This document shows, piece by piece, positions 24,528 to 34,005 of a DNA stretch of 64,000 nt. Position numbers and translations under genes: made by a program. The first letter of the stretch is position 1. The number at the start of each line of letters is the position of its first letter. The notes below the pieces were generated by a model. The model was given only the letters and a program-made list of their open reading frames with translations, was not told the origin of the DNA and did no database searches. The DNA is from Pseudomonadota bacterium (lineage in GTDB: Bacteria; Pseudomonadota; Gammaproteobacteria; Burkholderiales; Burkholderiaceae_C): positions 1 to 64,000 of the forward strand of contig JAJZVU010000007.1 in assembly GCA_021845505.1 (NCBI GenBank). The letters run 5' to 3'.

Positions 24528-25535
24528 CTAGCTTGGGAGCTGTGACGGCGGCCCGCCGCCGTTGGCTCCGGACGGGGAGCCCGACGCTCCGGGGGAAGTG
24601 CCCCCCGGCGATGTGCCGCCGCCTGGCGGCAATCCGACGACACGCGGGATGAAGATCGGGGGCTTGCCCTGGGCGGTGGCGTCGGTGGTGTTGAAGTTGA
24701 AGTGGCCGTAGCCGGCGCGCTCCCATGCCGCGTCCTGCTCGGCCTGGTAATCGGCCATATCGCTCTGGGAGACCAGGAACGGAACCTGAAACGACTCGGC
24801 ATGGCCGCTCAGCGCTTCTGCCACGCCGGGAATTGCAAGTGGCAGCGCGGCGACGATGGGTGGATACAAGGGCGGCGTCTGGCCGAGCAGCTGACGATCG
24901 TCGGGGTGCAGGTGGAAATACGTCATGTAGTTCGCGAGGATGAATGCGAACGATGGGTACTGCGGGTTGTAGGGATTGGGAACCAGGCGCGGCCCCGGAG
25001 GCAACCTGTACTTCCCGGGCCAGACCGCATTGGCCAGCACCACGATGCTGGCGGCCGACGATGGAATCCCCGGGTTGAGGCACGAAAAGGACATCGTCCA
25101 GCTGCCCTGCTCGACGCCGGCGGCCGCAAGCTGCTTGCAGGCCGCCACGGCCATGCCGCCCACTTGGTCCACCCAGGCCGAAGCCGCGGCCTGGTTGATC
25201 TCGTCGATGGCCTGTGACTTGGCATCCAGCTCGTCGTAGGTCTGGAGTTCCCTGTCGAATTCTTCGAGGGCCGCGACATAGATCGTGCCGCTGTATCCAT
25301 CGATCGGCTTCGCGTCATACCCATACAGTTGCTGCTCCATGCCACTGAGCGCCGAGTTGACGTCCAGCTCATCCGGCACCCCCTGGGCGTCGGTCTTCAC
25401 GCCCACCACCTTGTCGTAGACACTGTAGAAATAGGACATCGTGGCGGCAGACGGGGACGCGAGCGCGGCAGGGCCGGCGATGAACCCGCCGGCGATCCAC
25501 GACGCCGCCAGCCAGATGCGAAGCCGGTTTCTCAT
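24528..25535 (-). CDS. Secreted protein of unknown function with Gly/Pro/Ser tail
   Basis: A 335-residue protein with a clear signal peptide (about residues 1-26, ending ALA). I do not recognise its family. The mature part is rich in Tyr, Ala and acidic residues, has two cysteines near the middle (AACKQLAAAG and SFSCLNPG) that could form a disulfide, and ends in a low-complexity tail of GGTSPG-type repeats. Its ATG overlaps the stop of the Sel1-repeat gene, and an outer-membrane-protein gene lies just upstream, so it belongs to an envelope operon. A role at the cell surface is inference. Confidence 0.7.
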   Translation of the reverse strand: MRNRLRIWLAASWIAGGFIAGPAALASPSAATMSYFYSVYDKVVGVKTDAQGVPDELDVNSALSGMEQQLYGYDAKPIDGYSGTIYVAALEEFDRELQTYDELDAKSQAIDEINQAAASAWVDQVGGMAVAACKQLAAAGVEQGSWTMSFSCLNPGIPSSAASIVVLANAVWPGKYRLPPGPRLVPNPYNPQYPSFAFILANYMTYFHLHPDDRQLLGQTPPLYPPIVAALPLAIPGVAEALSGHAESFQVPFLVSQSDMADYQAEQDAAWERAGYGHFNFNTTDATAQGKPPIFIPRVVGLPPGGGTSPGGTSPGASGSPSGANGGGPPSQLPS

Positions 25536-26326
25536 GGCGAAGCTCCTGGGCGATGGGAGTGCGAAGGCAGGCTGCTCGCGACCCGCTGGGCGGGCATCGC
25601 GGCCTCGCAGATGCGCTGCGCGCGCTGCGCCCTGTGCAACCAATAGCTGGCGCGCCCGGCGTCGGCCGCAACGACTCCGGGCTCACCGGCGAGTCGGATC
25701 GCATGCAGCCTGAGCATCGCCATCTGGCTGCCCTGGCCGGCCGCGCGCCGCCACCAGGCCAGGGCCTCGCGCGGCCTCTTCGGGGCCCCGAGGGATCCGC
25801 TCTGGTAGAGCGCAGCGAGGTCGTTCTCGGCCCGCACGTTGTCGTGGCGGGCCAGGAATTCCAGGCGGGTGAGCGCGAAGCCGGCCCGCCGCGGGTCGAT
25901 CGGATGCCCCTGTCCTGTCGCGTAGGCCAGCAGCGCGGCGAGGGTGGCTCGCGCGCCACCCTCGGCCTCGCCAAGGCGGTACCAGGCCAAGGCACGCCGC
26001 TGCGCGGCGAGGGAGGAGCCCGTACCTGCGTGCATGGCTTCGATGTGGCCGACCAGATACGCCGCCTGCGCATCGCCTGCGCGCGCCAGTTGTTCCAGCC
26101 GCGCCAGGCTGGCGGCGCTGGTCCTGGCCTGCGGCGCGAGCCGCTCGGTGTCGAGACAGACGGTCCGCCGCTGCAGGGTGTACAGGCCTGCTGCATCCTT
26201 CGTCCAGGCATAGCCGGCGGGCGGCGGGTTGAACGCATCGATCTGCCGCAGATCCGGGACCGCCGAGCAGGCCGCCAGGCCGGCGAGGGTCGCCGCAGCC
26301 AACACCAGCAGGGCCTTGGGGTTCAT
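25532..26326 (-). CDS. Sel1-repeat (TPR-like) lipoprotein
   Basis: Lipoprotein of 264 residues. The signal ends in the lipobox LAAC (C20). The mature protein has three to four Sel1-like repeats of about 36 residues, visible as AxxxLGxxYxxG-type helices around residues 85-220 (AQAAYLVGHIEAMHAG, AENDLAALYQSGSLG, SQMAMLRLHAIRLAG). Sel1 repeats mediate protein-protein contacts, often in envelope or signalling complexes. It overlaps the secreted-protein gene by 4 bases and follows the outer-membrane-protein gene by 8, so the three are probably co-transcribed. Confidence 0.78.
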   Translation of the reverse strand: MNPKALLVLAAATLAGLAACSAVPDLRQIDAFNPPPAGYAWTKDAAGLYTLQRRTVCLDTERLAPQARTSAASLARLEQLARAGDAQAAYLVGHIEAMHAGTGSSLAAQRRALAWYRLGEAEGGARATLAALLAYATGQGHPIDPRRAGFALTRLEFLARHDNVRAENDLAALYQSGSLGAPKRPREALAWWRRAAGQGSQMAMLRLHAIRLAGEPGVVAADAGRASYWLHRAQRAQRICEAAMPAQRVASSLPSHSHRPGASP

Positions 26327-26334
26327 CGCGCCTC

Positions 26335-27186
26335 CTACCTGAACAACGCGGTCAGCTCCACGCCGCCGCCGAAGTCCGGACTGCTGCTGGTCAAGCCCTT
26401 GAGCAGGAAGGGCTGCAGGCTGAACGCCCTCGAGCCGATCCAGGGGAACTGATGCTCCCACGCCAGCTCGACCACCTGCACTCCCGATTCTCCCGGGACC
26501 TCCGAAGTGTTGCCGGAGTAGCCGAGCGAAAGGAAATTGCTGCCGTAGCGACGGCTCTGGAACACGGCGGCAGCCACGCCGATGTTCCAGACCCATGCGT
26601 CGCGCAGCCGGTACACCGCGTTGCTCTGCACGAAGGCGTACCCGGCTTGCGCGTACGGAAAGACCCAGCCGAGGTTCTCGCGCAGCTCCACGCCCGCGGT
26701 GTAGCTGGCCAGCCCGGTCCCCAATCCCTTCGAGGTCGACGCCGTCGGGATATCGACCTGCAGATACGGCGACACCGTCGGCCGCAAGCCACGCCCGGCG
26801 GACACCCTCGCGCGCAGCGAGAGTTGCAGGTCGCCCAGGCCGGACACATCGCTCGTGCCCGACGCGGGCGCGCCGTTCAGTACGGCGCCGCGGTTGTAGG
26901 TGGCGCCGTTGGGCAGGTCGTGGATCTCGACGTAGGGAAGCGTCAGGCCGACGGTCCAGCGATGCTTGCGCAGGGTGATCGTCGTGGCATCGTCAAAGAT
27001 GGACAATCGGCGCCCGCTGTGGAAGTCGCCCGAGTAGTACGCGGGGGTGTTCGACACCGAATAGCGCGCCACGTTCGCGGCTTCGCATCGCGGCAGCAGC
27101 AGCGCGCACACGGCGCACACGGCACACCAGGGAGCCGGGACGCGTCGCGGGCGGCCGCGACACGCGATGAACCGAAAGCTCTCCAT
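26335..27186 (-). CDS. Outer-membrane beta-barrel protein (MetA-pathway/transporter-like)
   Basis: A 283-residue exported protein. After a basic N-terminus and hydrophobic signal, the sequence alternates short amphipathic strands and ends in a strand with terminal aromatic residue (VELTALFR). The segment TSDVSGLGDLQLSLRARV is typical of the Phenol_MetA_deg/transporter barrel family, whose members are thought to pass hydrophobic compounds. It is the first gene of a three-gene operon with the Sel1 lipoprotein and the secreted protein. Substrate and function are unknown. The ATG at 27186 may be late or early by a few codons because the n-region is unusually long. Confidence 0.7.
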   Translation of the reverse strand: MESFRFIACRGRPRRVPAPWCAVCAVCALLLPRCEAANVARYSVSNTPAYYSGDFHSGRRLSIFDDATTITLRKHRWTVGLTLPYVEIHDLPNGATYNRGAVLNGAPASGTSDVSGLGDLQLSLRARVSAGRGLRPTVSPYLQVDIPTASTSKGLGTGLASYTAGVELRENLGWVFPYAQAGYAFVQSNAVYRLRDAWVWNIGVAAAVFQSRRYGSNFLSLGYSGNTSEVPGESGVQVVELAWEHQFPWIGSRAFSLQPFLLKGLTSSSPDFGGGVELTALFR

Positions 27187-27339
27187 GCTCGGACCCCCGT
27201 CGCTCGGCGATGGCCACGATCCCCGGTCGGTCGACAGCGAACGGCCGCCGACCGGATTCGTCGCGTCCAGGTCATTGTCGGCAGCGGTGCCGAGAGCGGT
27301 AAATCCTTCCAAAGAGGGGGGTCGCCGCAACGCGCGGCC

Positions 27340-29136
27340 TCAACCCGGCGGCGGCCCGAGCAGGCTTTCGATCCGCTCCCTCAGCCTGAAGGTGGAAGCC
27401 GGCTTGCGCAACAGCGGCACGCCGTGCGCGCGGGCTCGCTCCTGGGCCGGGCCCGGCGCGTCGCCGCAAACCAGCAGCACGGGAAACTCGCCGTGGCCGG
27501 CACGCAGCCGCAGCGCCAGCTCGAGGCCGTCGACCCCTGCGCCCAGCCGCAGGTCGCTGATCAGCAACTGGGGCGGGCCCGATCGGCTGAACAGCGCCTC
27601 GATGCCTTCGGCGTCGCTGGCGCAGGACACCTCGTAGCCCCAGAGCTGCAGCAGCTGCGCCAGACTCGAGGTCACCGCCGGATCGTCGTCGACGGCGTAG
27701 ATCCGCGCATGGCCGCGGCGGCGCGGCAGCGCGGCGTCGACGCCGCGCGCGACGTCCGCGTCGCCGACGGCCTGCGCATTGGGCCATCTCACGCCAAAGC
27801 ACGAACCCCGGCCCGGAGTCGAGCGGACCTGGAGTTCGGCCTGCAGGGCGTCGCAAAGCCGCTTGACGATGGCCAGGCCCAGGCCGGCCCCCGCGGCCTG
27901 CGCGCCGTCGCCCGAATCGACGCGGTAGAACTCCTCGAAGATGCGCGCCTGCTGTTGCGGATCGATTCCCGCGCCGGTGTCCTCGACCGACATCAGCGCG
28001 TGCCCAGATTGCTGTTCCAGCGTCACGGTGATGCTGCCCTGCCGGGTGTACTTGAGCGCGTTGTCGAGCAGGTTGCGCAGCACCCGCGACACCGCGGCGG
28101 GATCGCCGTGCAGCAGCATGGGTCCGTCGATGCGGCAATGCAACTTCAGTCCCTTGGTGGCGGCGCTCTGCGCGAAGGCCTCGCAACTGCGTTGCACCAG
28201 GCCGTCCAGACGGAAGGCCTGCAGCCGCAGCGGATAGCTGCCGGTCGACAGCCGAGCCAGGTCGACCAGGTTATCGAGCAGGTCTCCGACGCTTTGCACG
28301 ATGTACTCGATGTTGCGCCCGACCTCGTCCAGCGCCTGCGGGCCGGGTCGCGCCGCCAGCACCGCGCTGTACAGCGAAAGCGCCTGCAGCGGCTGTCGCA
28401 GGTCGTGGCTGGTGGCGGCCAGCATGCGGCTGCGCTCGGCCATCAGCAAGCGCAGTTGACCGTTCAGACGTTCCAGCTCCTCGTTCTTCGTCTGCAGGTC
28501 GGCATAGGCGGCGTCGCGTTCGCGGCGGATCGCGATCGACCGCACCAGCAACTGTTCGGCATCGCGCGCAACGCCCAGCAGGAACAACCAGTACACGAAG
28601 GTCAGCGCGGTCACCACCGCAGCTTGCGAAGGGTGCAGTCGATCCCAGCTCCATCCGGCGCACAGCAGCACGGTGCTGGAGTAGGCGGCCACGATATAGC
28701 GCGACGACAGCGCCACGGAGGCTCCCGCGGCGGCGACCGCGAACAGCACGGTCTCGAGCAGCATCTGCTCGAGCAGCGGCGCGTGCCGCAGGAACAGCAC
28801 CGCGACCAGGCCGATCGAAAGCCCCGCGCATGCGTCGAGCGCGACAAACGCGGCATGCATGCTCCGCAGCGTCGCAGCCGACTGGCGGGGAAGGCGCGAC
28901 AGCGCAAGCCGCGCTGCCCCCGCGCGAACGAGTTCGGCGCACAGCGCGAAGGCCGCCCAGGCCGCGAAGTCGCCGCGGTCGACGTGCGCAAGCAGCACCC
29001 ACGCGAATCCGCCGATCAGCAGCAACTGGAACAAGGGCATGCGCAACAGGATGCGGGCATGCAGCCGCAACAACTCGCGGGTCAATTCCTGCGGCGCCGC
29101 TGGCTGCGCTGCGGCTGCGCCTGCCGGGCTGTTCAT
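27340..29136 (-). CDS. Hybrid sensor histidine kinase with C-terminal receiver
   Basis: Membrane-bound hybrid kinase of 598 residues. Six hydrophobic helices (about residues 30-210) form the sensor, without a periplasmic domain. A short coiled coil precedes the dimerisation domain with phospho-acceptor in ATSHDLRQPLQAL. The ATPase domain shows NLLDNALKYT, DTGAGI and GAGLGLAI. The C-terminal receiver carries the acceptor aspartate in LLISDLRLG. The pattern resembles orphan hybrid kinases that work with LuxR-type regulators; one is encoded 54 bases upstream in the same direction. The signal is unknown. Confidence 0.87.
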   Translation of the reverse strand: MNSPAGAAAAQPAAPQELTRELLRLHARILLRMPLFQLLLIGGFAWVLLAHVDRGDFAAWAAFALCAELVRAGAARLALSRLPRQSAATLRSMHAAFVALDACAGLSIGLVAVLFLRHAPLLEQMLLETVLFAVAAAGASVALSSRYIVAAYSSTVLLCAGWSWDRLHPSQAAVVTALTFVYWLFLLGVARDAEQLLVRSIAIRRERDAAYADLQTKNEELERLNGQLRLLMAERSRMLAATSHDLRQPLQALSLYSAVLAARPGPQALDEVGRNIEYIVQSVGDLLDNLVDLARLSTGSYPLRLQAFRLDGLVQRSCEAFAQSAATKGLKLHCRIDGPMLLHGDPAAVSRVLRNLLDNALKYTRQGSITVTLEQQSGHALMSVEDTGAGIDPQQQARIFEEFYRVDSGDGAQAAGAGLGLAIVKRLCDALQAELQVRSTPGRGSCFGVRWPNAQAVGDADVARGVDAALPRRRGHARIYAVDDDPAVTSSLAQLLQLWGYEVSCASDAEGIEALFSRSGPPQLLISDLRLGAGVDGLELALRLRAGHGEFPVLLVCGDAPGPAQERARAHGVPLLRKPASTFRLRERIESLLGPPPG

Positions 29137-29190
29137 CGGTGGCTACCGGTGGGCATCGAGCGGCCTCGGCGTGGTGCGGCCCGCCCGCGC

Positions 29191-29817
29191 TCAGGGAGCC
29201 GAGCCGTCGAGCAGGGTCAGGTGCCGGGCTTCGATCACGGCCTGCGTGCGGTTTTGCACCCCGAGGATCCGCAGGATGTCGGCGATATGGTCCTTCACCG
29301 TGTACTCGGTGATGCCCAGTTCGCGCGCGATCAGCTTGTTCGGCAACCCGCGGTTCAGGCGGATCAGGACCTCGCGCTGCCGGCGGGTCAACGCCGGCGC
29401 GGTGCGCGCCGGCCCCGCGGCCACTGCGGCGAATTCGTCGGGCAGGAACACCTCGCCTGCGAGCACACGGTCCAGCGCCTGCGACAGCACCTCGGGCGAC
29501 GCGCTCTTGGGGATGTAGCCCATCGCGCCGGCCTGGATGCAGGCCAGCACCGCGGTGGGGTTCTCGGTGGCGGAGACGATCACCATGGCCATCGCAGGAG
29601 CGAGTTCGCGCGCGCGATGCAGCACCTCCAGGCCCGACCCCGCCTTCAGGTCGAGGTCGAGCAGGCACAGGTCGGCGCACCTGGGCCGGCTCAGCCGGTC
29701 GAGCGCCTGCGCCACGTCGGCGGCCTCGTGGATTTCCAGCCCCGGGTGCTTGGTCCGGAGCAGCAGCACCAACCCGGCGCGGAACAAGGCATGGTCATCG
29801 ACGAGCAAGACCTTCAT
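29191..29817 (-). CDS. LuxR/NarL-type response regulator
   Basis: Response regulator of 208 residues. The receiver has D8-D9, phospho-acceptor D54 (LCLLDLDLKAG) and the switch lysine in IPKSAS. The C-terminal NarL-type helix-turn-helix (TRRQREVLIRLNRGLPNKLIA and ITEYTVKDHIADIL) follows. It lies upstream of the hybrid kinase gene in the same operon and is the likely phosphorylation partner. Its targets are not evident; the envelope operon downstream or the MFS gene divergently placed are the nearest candidates. Confidence 0.88.
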   Translation of the reverse strand: MKVLLVDDHALFRAGLVLLLRTKHPGLEIHEAADVAQALDRLSRPRCADLCLLDLDLKAGSGLEVLHRARELAPAMAMVIVSATENPTAVLACIQAGAMGYIPKSASPEVLSQALDRVLAGEVFLPDEFAAVAAGPARTAPALTRRQREVLIRLNRGLPNKLIARELGITEYTVKDHIADILRILGVQNRTQAVIEARHLTLLDGSAP

Positions 29818-30250
29818 CGGGAGCCATCCATCGGCGGTACCGCACCCACGCGACCCGGCGAGTACGACGCGCCGGCCCTCGGGTTCCGGTTCATCGTAAG
29901 ACCTTGCCGGTCGCGGATCACCCCCCTGCGTGAGTGGGGTACCAGTATCCCGCGCGACGCCCGCTCGCGATCCGCGCGACGGGCCGCCCGGCGCCCGGGG
30001 CACGACGGGGTCTCGCTGCGCGTGCAGCGCGCCGTCGCGCGCACCGCATGGTGGCCGCGCCCCGGAAGGTTGCTTGCTGTTACGCTACTTGTACGGACAT
30101 GCGGTATGCCCGCAGCCTGCGTTGTGCTCGCTCCCGCCACGATGAAGCCGATCGACATCGAATCGACAGCCCCCGTTCCGCCTGCGCCCGCGCAGGGCTC
30201 GCGCAGCGCGCTGCGGCACGCCGAGCGCTGCCATCACGACTGATCGCCTC
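29818..30250. other. 433-base divergent intergenic region
   Basis: The region separates the response-regulator gene and the MFS gene and holds no gene I can support. An inverted repeat with arms ACCCC (29920-29924) and GGGGT (29936-29940), continuing into the palindrome GGTACC, is the clearest dyad and could be a binding site for the response regulator. The remainder is GC-rich with no convincing -35/-10 pair. Confidence 0.35.
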
Positions 30251-31540
30251 ATGCGTGCCCGCGCCATCCCCGGCCGCCTGCGCGTCCACTACGCCTGGGT
30301 GGTGCTCGCGGTGACCTTCCTGGTGATGCTGATCACGGCCGGCACGCGCGCCGCCCCCAGCGTGATGCTGGTGCCGCTGCAGCAGGCGTTCGGCTGGCAC
30401 CTGGCCAGCATTTCCGGTGCCCTATCGCTCAACCTGGCGCTGTTCGGGCTGATGGGGCCCTTCGCCGCCGCGGCGATGCAGCATTTCGGGCTGCGCAGGA
30501 CCGTGCTGGGCGCGCTGATCGCACTGGCCGCCGCGGTGGCGTGGTCCGGGGTGATGCGACACAGCTGGCAGATGTGGCTGGTCTGGGGGCTGGTGGTCGG
30601 CAGCACCACCGGGGTCACCGCGATGACCCTGGGCGCGGTGGTGGTCAACCGCTGGTTCGTCGCGCGGCGCGGCCTGGCGATGGGCCTGCTCACCGCGAGT
30701 TCCGCGACCGGGCAACTGGTCTTCCTGCCGCTGCTGGCGTATGTGGTCGAGCATCTCGGCTGGCGCCCGGTCATCTGGACCGTGGCCGCCGGCGCCGCGC
30801 TGGTGATCCCGCTGGTGTACTGGCTCATGCCCGAGCATCCGGCGGCGTTGGGCATGCGACGCTTCGGCGAAGCCGCCGACGCACCCGCGCAGGCCGAGGT
30901 GGCGAGGAGCAACCCGGTGGCCATGGCGTTCGGGGCGCTCGGCCGGGCCGCGAAGGTGCGCGACTTCTGGCTGCTGTTCTTCAGTTTTTTCATCTGCGGA
31001 GCGACGACCAACGGGTTCATCGGGACCTTCTTCATCTCCATGTGCGGCGACCACGGGCTGTCGCCGGTGCAGGGCGCCGGCCTGCTCGCCAGCATGGGCG
31101 CGCTCGACCTGGTGGGCACGACGCTGTCGGGCTGGCTGTCCGACCGCGTCAACAGCCGCGTGCTGCTGTTCTGCTATTACGCGCTGCGCGGCCTGGCGCT
31201 CGTCTACCTGCCCTATTCCTTCGGGCTGGGCCAGCTCGGCCTGTCGGTGTTCGCACTGTTCTACGGGCTGGATTGGGTGGCCACCGTGCCGCCGACCGTT
31301 CGCCTCACCCACGATGTGTTCGGCAGCCGGGAGGCACCCATCGTGTTCGGCTGGATCGTCGCCGGCCACCAGATCGGCGCGGCCTTCGCCGCGCTGACCG
31401 GCGGGATCCTGCGCAGCACCTTCGGCACCTACACCGTGTCCACCATGGCCTTCGGCGTGCTGGGACTGGTGGCCGCCGTGCTGGTGCTGCGCATCCGCGG
31501 CGGCGCCGGGCGGCTGGCCGCGGCCGCCGGCAGCGCGTAG
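30251..31540 (+). CDS. MFS transporter
   Basis: Inner-membrane permease of 429 residues with twelve hydrophobic segments in two six-helix halves. The loop-2/3 segment HFGLRRTVLGALIALAAAVAWSG and its counterpart SGWLSDRVNSRVLLF fit the MFS pattern. The short hydrophilic central loop (about residues 205-225) is typical. The closest pattern is the monocarboxylate/oxalate-formate (YbfB-like) group, but the substrate cannot be told. It stands alone, converging on a binding-protein gene. Confidence 0.83.
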   Translation: MRARAIPGRLRVHYAWVVLAVTFLVMLITAGTRAAPSVMLVPLQQAFGWHLASISGALSLNLALFGLMGPFAAAAMQHFGLRRTVLGALIALAAAVAWSGVMRHSWQMWLVWGLVVGSTTGVTAMTLGAVVVNRWFVARRGLAMGLLTASSATGQLVFLPLLAYVVEHLGWRPVIWTVAAGAALVIPLVYWLMPEHPAALGMRRFGEAADAPAQAEVARSNPVAMAFGALGRAAKVRDFWLLFFSFFICGATTNGFIGTFFISMCGDHGLSPVQGAGLLASMGALDLVGTTLSGWLSDRVNSRVLLFCYYALRGLALVYLPYSFGLGQLGLSVFALFYGLDWVATVPPTVRLTHDVFGSREAPIVFGWIVAGHQIGAAFAALTGGILRSTFGTYTVSTMAFGVLGLVAAVLVLRIRGGAGRLAAAAGSA

Positions 31541-31595
31541 ATCGACCCGCGCGTCGTCCCGCACGCACAGCCGACGCGCCGGTCCCGCCGAGGAC

Positions 31596-32744
31596 CTACT
31601 TCACCAGCTTCCAGTTTTCGTCCTCGATTCGCACCATGACCACGGCCCGATCGTCGAGGCCGTTATGGTTGGTGCTGCTCATGTCGTACACCCCGTCGGC
31701 GGCGTGGATATCGTGCAGGCCCTCGATGGCATCGCGCAGCGCGGCGCGGAAGGCCACGAGATTCGCAGGCTTCGCATGCTGCAGCGCAGCCGCGAGCGCG
31801 TGGTCGAACAGTACGCCGGCATCCCAGGCAGCGACCGTGAACTCCGACACCGATCCCTTGCCGTACTTGGCCTCGTAGGCCCTCGTGCACCGGAGCCCTT
31901 CAGCGCGCGCGGGGTTGTCGGTGCTCAACTGCCGGGCGACGAGTCCGGGGGCTACAGGAAGAAGCGTGCCGTCGCAGGTCTTTCCGCACAGATGCAGGAA
32001 CGCCGGGTTGGCCACGCCGTGGGTCTGATAGAACTGGCCTTTGAATCCGACCTGGCGAAGGGTCTTCTCGGGCAGAACCCCGGTGGTGCCGGCCGCCGCG
32101 ATCAGCACGGCCTGCGGTTTCGCGGCCACGATGTGCAGGGCCTGCCCGAGCACCGAGGTGCTCGCCGGGCTGTAGCGTTCCTGACCGACGACATGGATCC
32201 CGGCCGCCTTGGCGTCCCGCGAGAACGCTTTCCACCATTCGTCGCCATAGGCCTGGTTCAAGCCGATGAAGGCCACGCTGTGGATCTTGCGCGAAGCCAT
32301 GTCATCGACCACGCGCCTGGCCATCAGCGCGGTCGATTGGGCGACGCTGAACACCCACTCCCGCGGCCCCTGCACCGGGCTGGCGATGTTGGCTCCGGCA
32401 GCCAGCGAAATATTCGGTACCGACTTGGAACCGACCACGTCGATGATCGCCAGCCCGTCCGGAGTCAGCGAAGGGCCGATGACCGCCACCACCTTGTCGG
32501 AGTCGATCAGGCGCTTGGCATCGGTCACCGTCTTGGTCGGATCGGCTCCCGTATCCATGAAGATGTAGTGGATCTTCTGTCCTGCGACTGTCGTGGGTAG
32601 CAGCTCCATCGCTCGTTGCTCGGCGATTCCGATCGATGCGGCCGGTCCGGTCAGGCACAGCAGAACCCCCACGTCGACCGCGGCATGGGCTGCCTGGGTT
32701 GCCAGCGCGCACAGCGCCGCGCACGCGAACATCTTGAATTTCAT
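31596..32744 (-). CDS. Periplasmic branched-chain amino-acid-type binding protein
   Basis: Periplasmic binding protein of 382 residues (Peripla_BP_6/LivJ-like fold). The signal peptide ends near residue 21 (AHA). The mature part begins VDVGVLLCLTGPAASIG, the usual ligand-binding start, followed by VVAVIGPSLTPDGLAIIDV and VAFIGLNQAYGDEW. GAGGAG precedes the ATG. No permease or ATPase genes are adjacent, so it must borrow a transporter encoded elsewhere or act as a sensor. It is the distal gene of the leftward CoA-catabolic operon, so the ligand may be the acid that operon degrades. Confidence 0.85.
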   Translation of the reverse strand: MKFKMFACAALCALATQAAHAAVDVGVLLCLTGPAASIGIAEQRAMELLPTTVAGQKIHYIFMDTGADPTKTVTDAKRLIDSDKVVAVIGPSLTPDGLAIIDVVGSKSVPNISLAAGANIASPVQGPREWVFSVAQSTALMARRVVDDMASRKIHSVAFIGLNQAYGDEWWKAFSRDAKAAGIHVVGQERYSPASTSVLGQALHIVAAKPQAVLIAAAGTTGVLPEKTLRQVGFKGQFYQTHGVANPAFLHLCGKTCDGTLLPVAPGLVARQLSTDNPARAEGLRCTRAYEAKYGKGSVSEFTVAAWDAGVLFDHALAAALQHAKPANLVAFRAALRDAIEGLHDIHAADGVYDMSSTNHNGLDDRAVVMVRIEDENWKLVK

Positions 32745-32823
32745 GTCTGTCTCCTCGTCGGGTGATGAATCCGTGTTCCTTCCTGGTGTTGCCACAAACA
32801 GCGGTCTGTTGCGTCCTGTCGGT

Positions 32824-34005
32824 CTATCGCGTGTCTTCCTCCTGTCGTAGGGAATCGGCGGCTCGATCCTTCGCGGATCGAGCCTGCCCGGCCTGCGCCC
32901 AGCGCCTGCGCACGCTCGCCGCATCCTCGGCCTGCGCGCCCGCCGCGACGGGGTCGGCGCACGGCGTTCGCGAGAAGCGCGGCGCCGGTGCCGGCTGCGG
33001 GCTTCCTGCCACGTCGACGAAGCTGCCGCGCGCCGTGTGATGAGGATGGGCAGCGACCTCGCCGAGCGACAGCACGGGGGCGACGCAGGCATCGGTGGAC
33101 TCCAGCAGTTCCTGCCATTCGGCGCGCGAGCGCTGCGCCACTGCCGCCTGGATCGCCTCGCGCAGTTCCGGCCAGCGCCGCCGGTCGGCCTGGGCCTCGT
33201 GCAGGTGGCCGGGCAAGCCGATGCGTCGGCACAATTCACGGAAGAACTTGGGCTCCAGCGCCCCGATCGCGACGTAGCCGCCATCGGATGTGCGGTAGGT
33301 CGCGTAATGGGGTGCTCCGCCGTCCAGCAGGTTGCCGGCTCGACCCTGCTGCCACTGGCCCCGCGCGGCCCAGGAGAAGAAGGGGGCCATCAGCAGCAGC
33401 GTGGCGTCGCTGATGGCCACGTCGAGCACCTGGCCCTTGCCCGAGCGCTGGCGCTCGAACAGCGCGGCCAGCACGCCGCTGACCAGGAACATGGCCCCCG
33501 CTCCGTAGTCGCCCACCAGGTTCAGTGGCACCACCGGAGCCGCGTCGGCGGGGCCGATGGCGTCGAGCGCGCCGCTGAGCGCGATGTAGTTGATGTCGTG
33601 CCCGGCAGCTTGCGCCAGCGGCCCGTGCTGCCCCCAACCGGTCATCCGCGCGAAGATCAACCCGGGGTTGATCGCCTGCAGGTCCTGCGGACCGAGCCCG
33701 AGCCGCTCCATGACACCGGGGCGGAATCCCTCGACCAGCACATCGGCGCAGGCGGCCAGATCGCGAGCCGCGTCGCGGTCGACATCGCGCTTGAGGTCCA
33801 GCCGCGCGGTCGTGCGGCCGCGGCTGGTGGCCGTGCGCGGATCCGCCGCTTCGGCATCCGGCCTTTCGATCCTGACCACGTCGGCTCCCATGTCGGAAAG
33901 GACCATGCAGGCAAAGGGAGCCGGCCCGATCCCGGCGAATTCCAGCACCCGCAGGCCGCGCAGCGGGCCCGCGCCGACTCCGTCCGATTGCGCCATCGCA
34001 GTCAT
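32824..34005 (-). CDS. Alpha-methylacyl-CoA racemase-family CaiB/BaiF protein
   Basis: Class III CoA-transferase fold, 393 residues. The three residues known to be catalytic in mycobacterial alpha-methylacyl-CoA racemase (H126, D156, E241) are found with constant offset as H136 in AGHDINYIALSG, D166 in NLVGDYGAG and E251 in GALEPKFF. This argues for racemisation at an alpha-methyl carbon rather than CoA transfer. Such enzymes prepare branched acyl-CoAs for beta-oxidation. GGAGGA lies upstream of the ATG at 34005, and the gene overlaps the Zn-ribbon gene end by 4 bases. A second CaiB protein in the operon looks like a true transferase. Confidence 0.85.
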   Translation of the reverse strand: MTAMAQSDGVGAGPLRGLRVLEFAGIGPAPFACMVLSDMGADVVRIERPDAEAADPRTATSRGRTTARLDLKRDVDRDAARDLAACADVLVEGFRPGVMERLGLGPQDLQAINPGLIFARMTGWGQHGPLAQAAGHDINYIALSGALDAIGPADAAPVVPLNLVGDYGAGAMFLVSGVLAALFERQRSGKGQVLDVAISDATLLLMAPFFSWAARGQWQQGRAGNLLDGGAPHYATYRTSDGGYVAIGALEPKFFRELCRRIGLPGHLHEAQADRRRWPELREAIQAAVAQRSRAEWQELLESTDACVAPVLSLGEVAAHPHHTARGSFVDVAGSPQPAPAPRFSRTPCADPVAAGAQAEDAASVRRRWAQAGQARSAKDRAADSLRQEEDTR

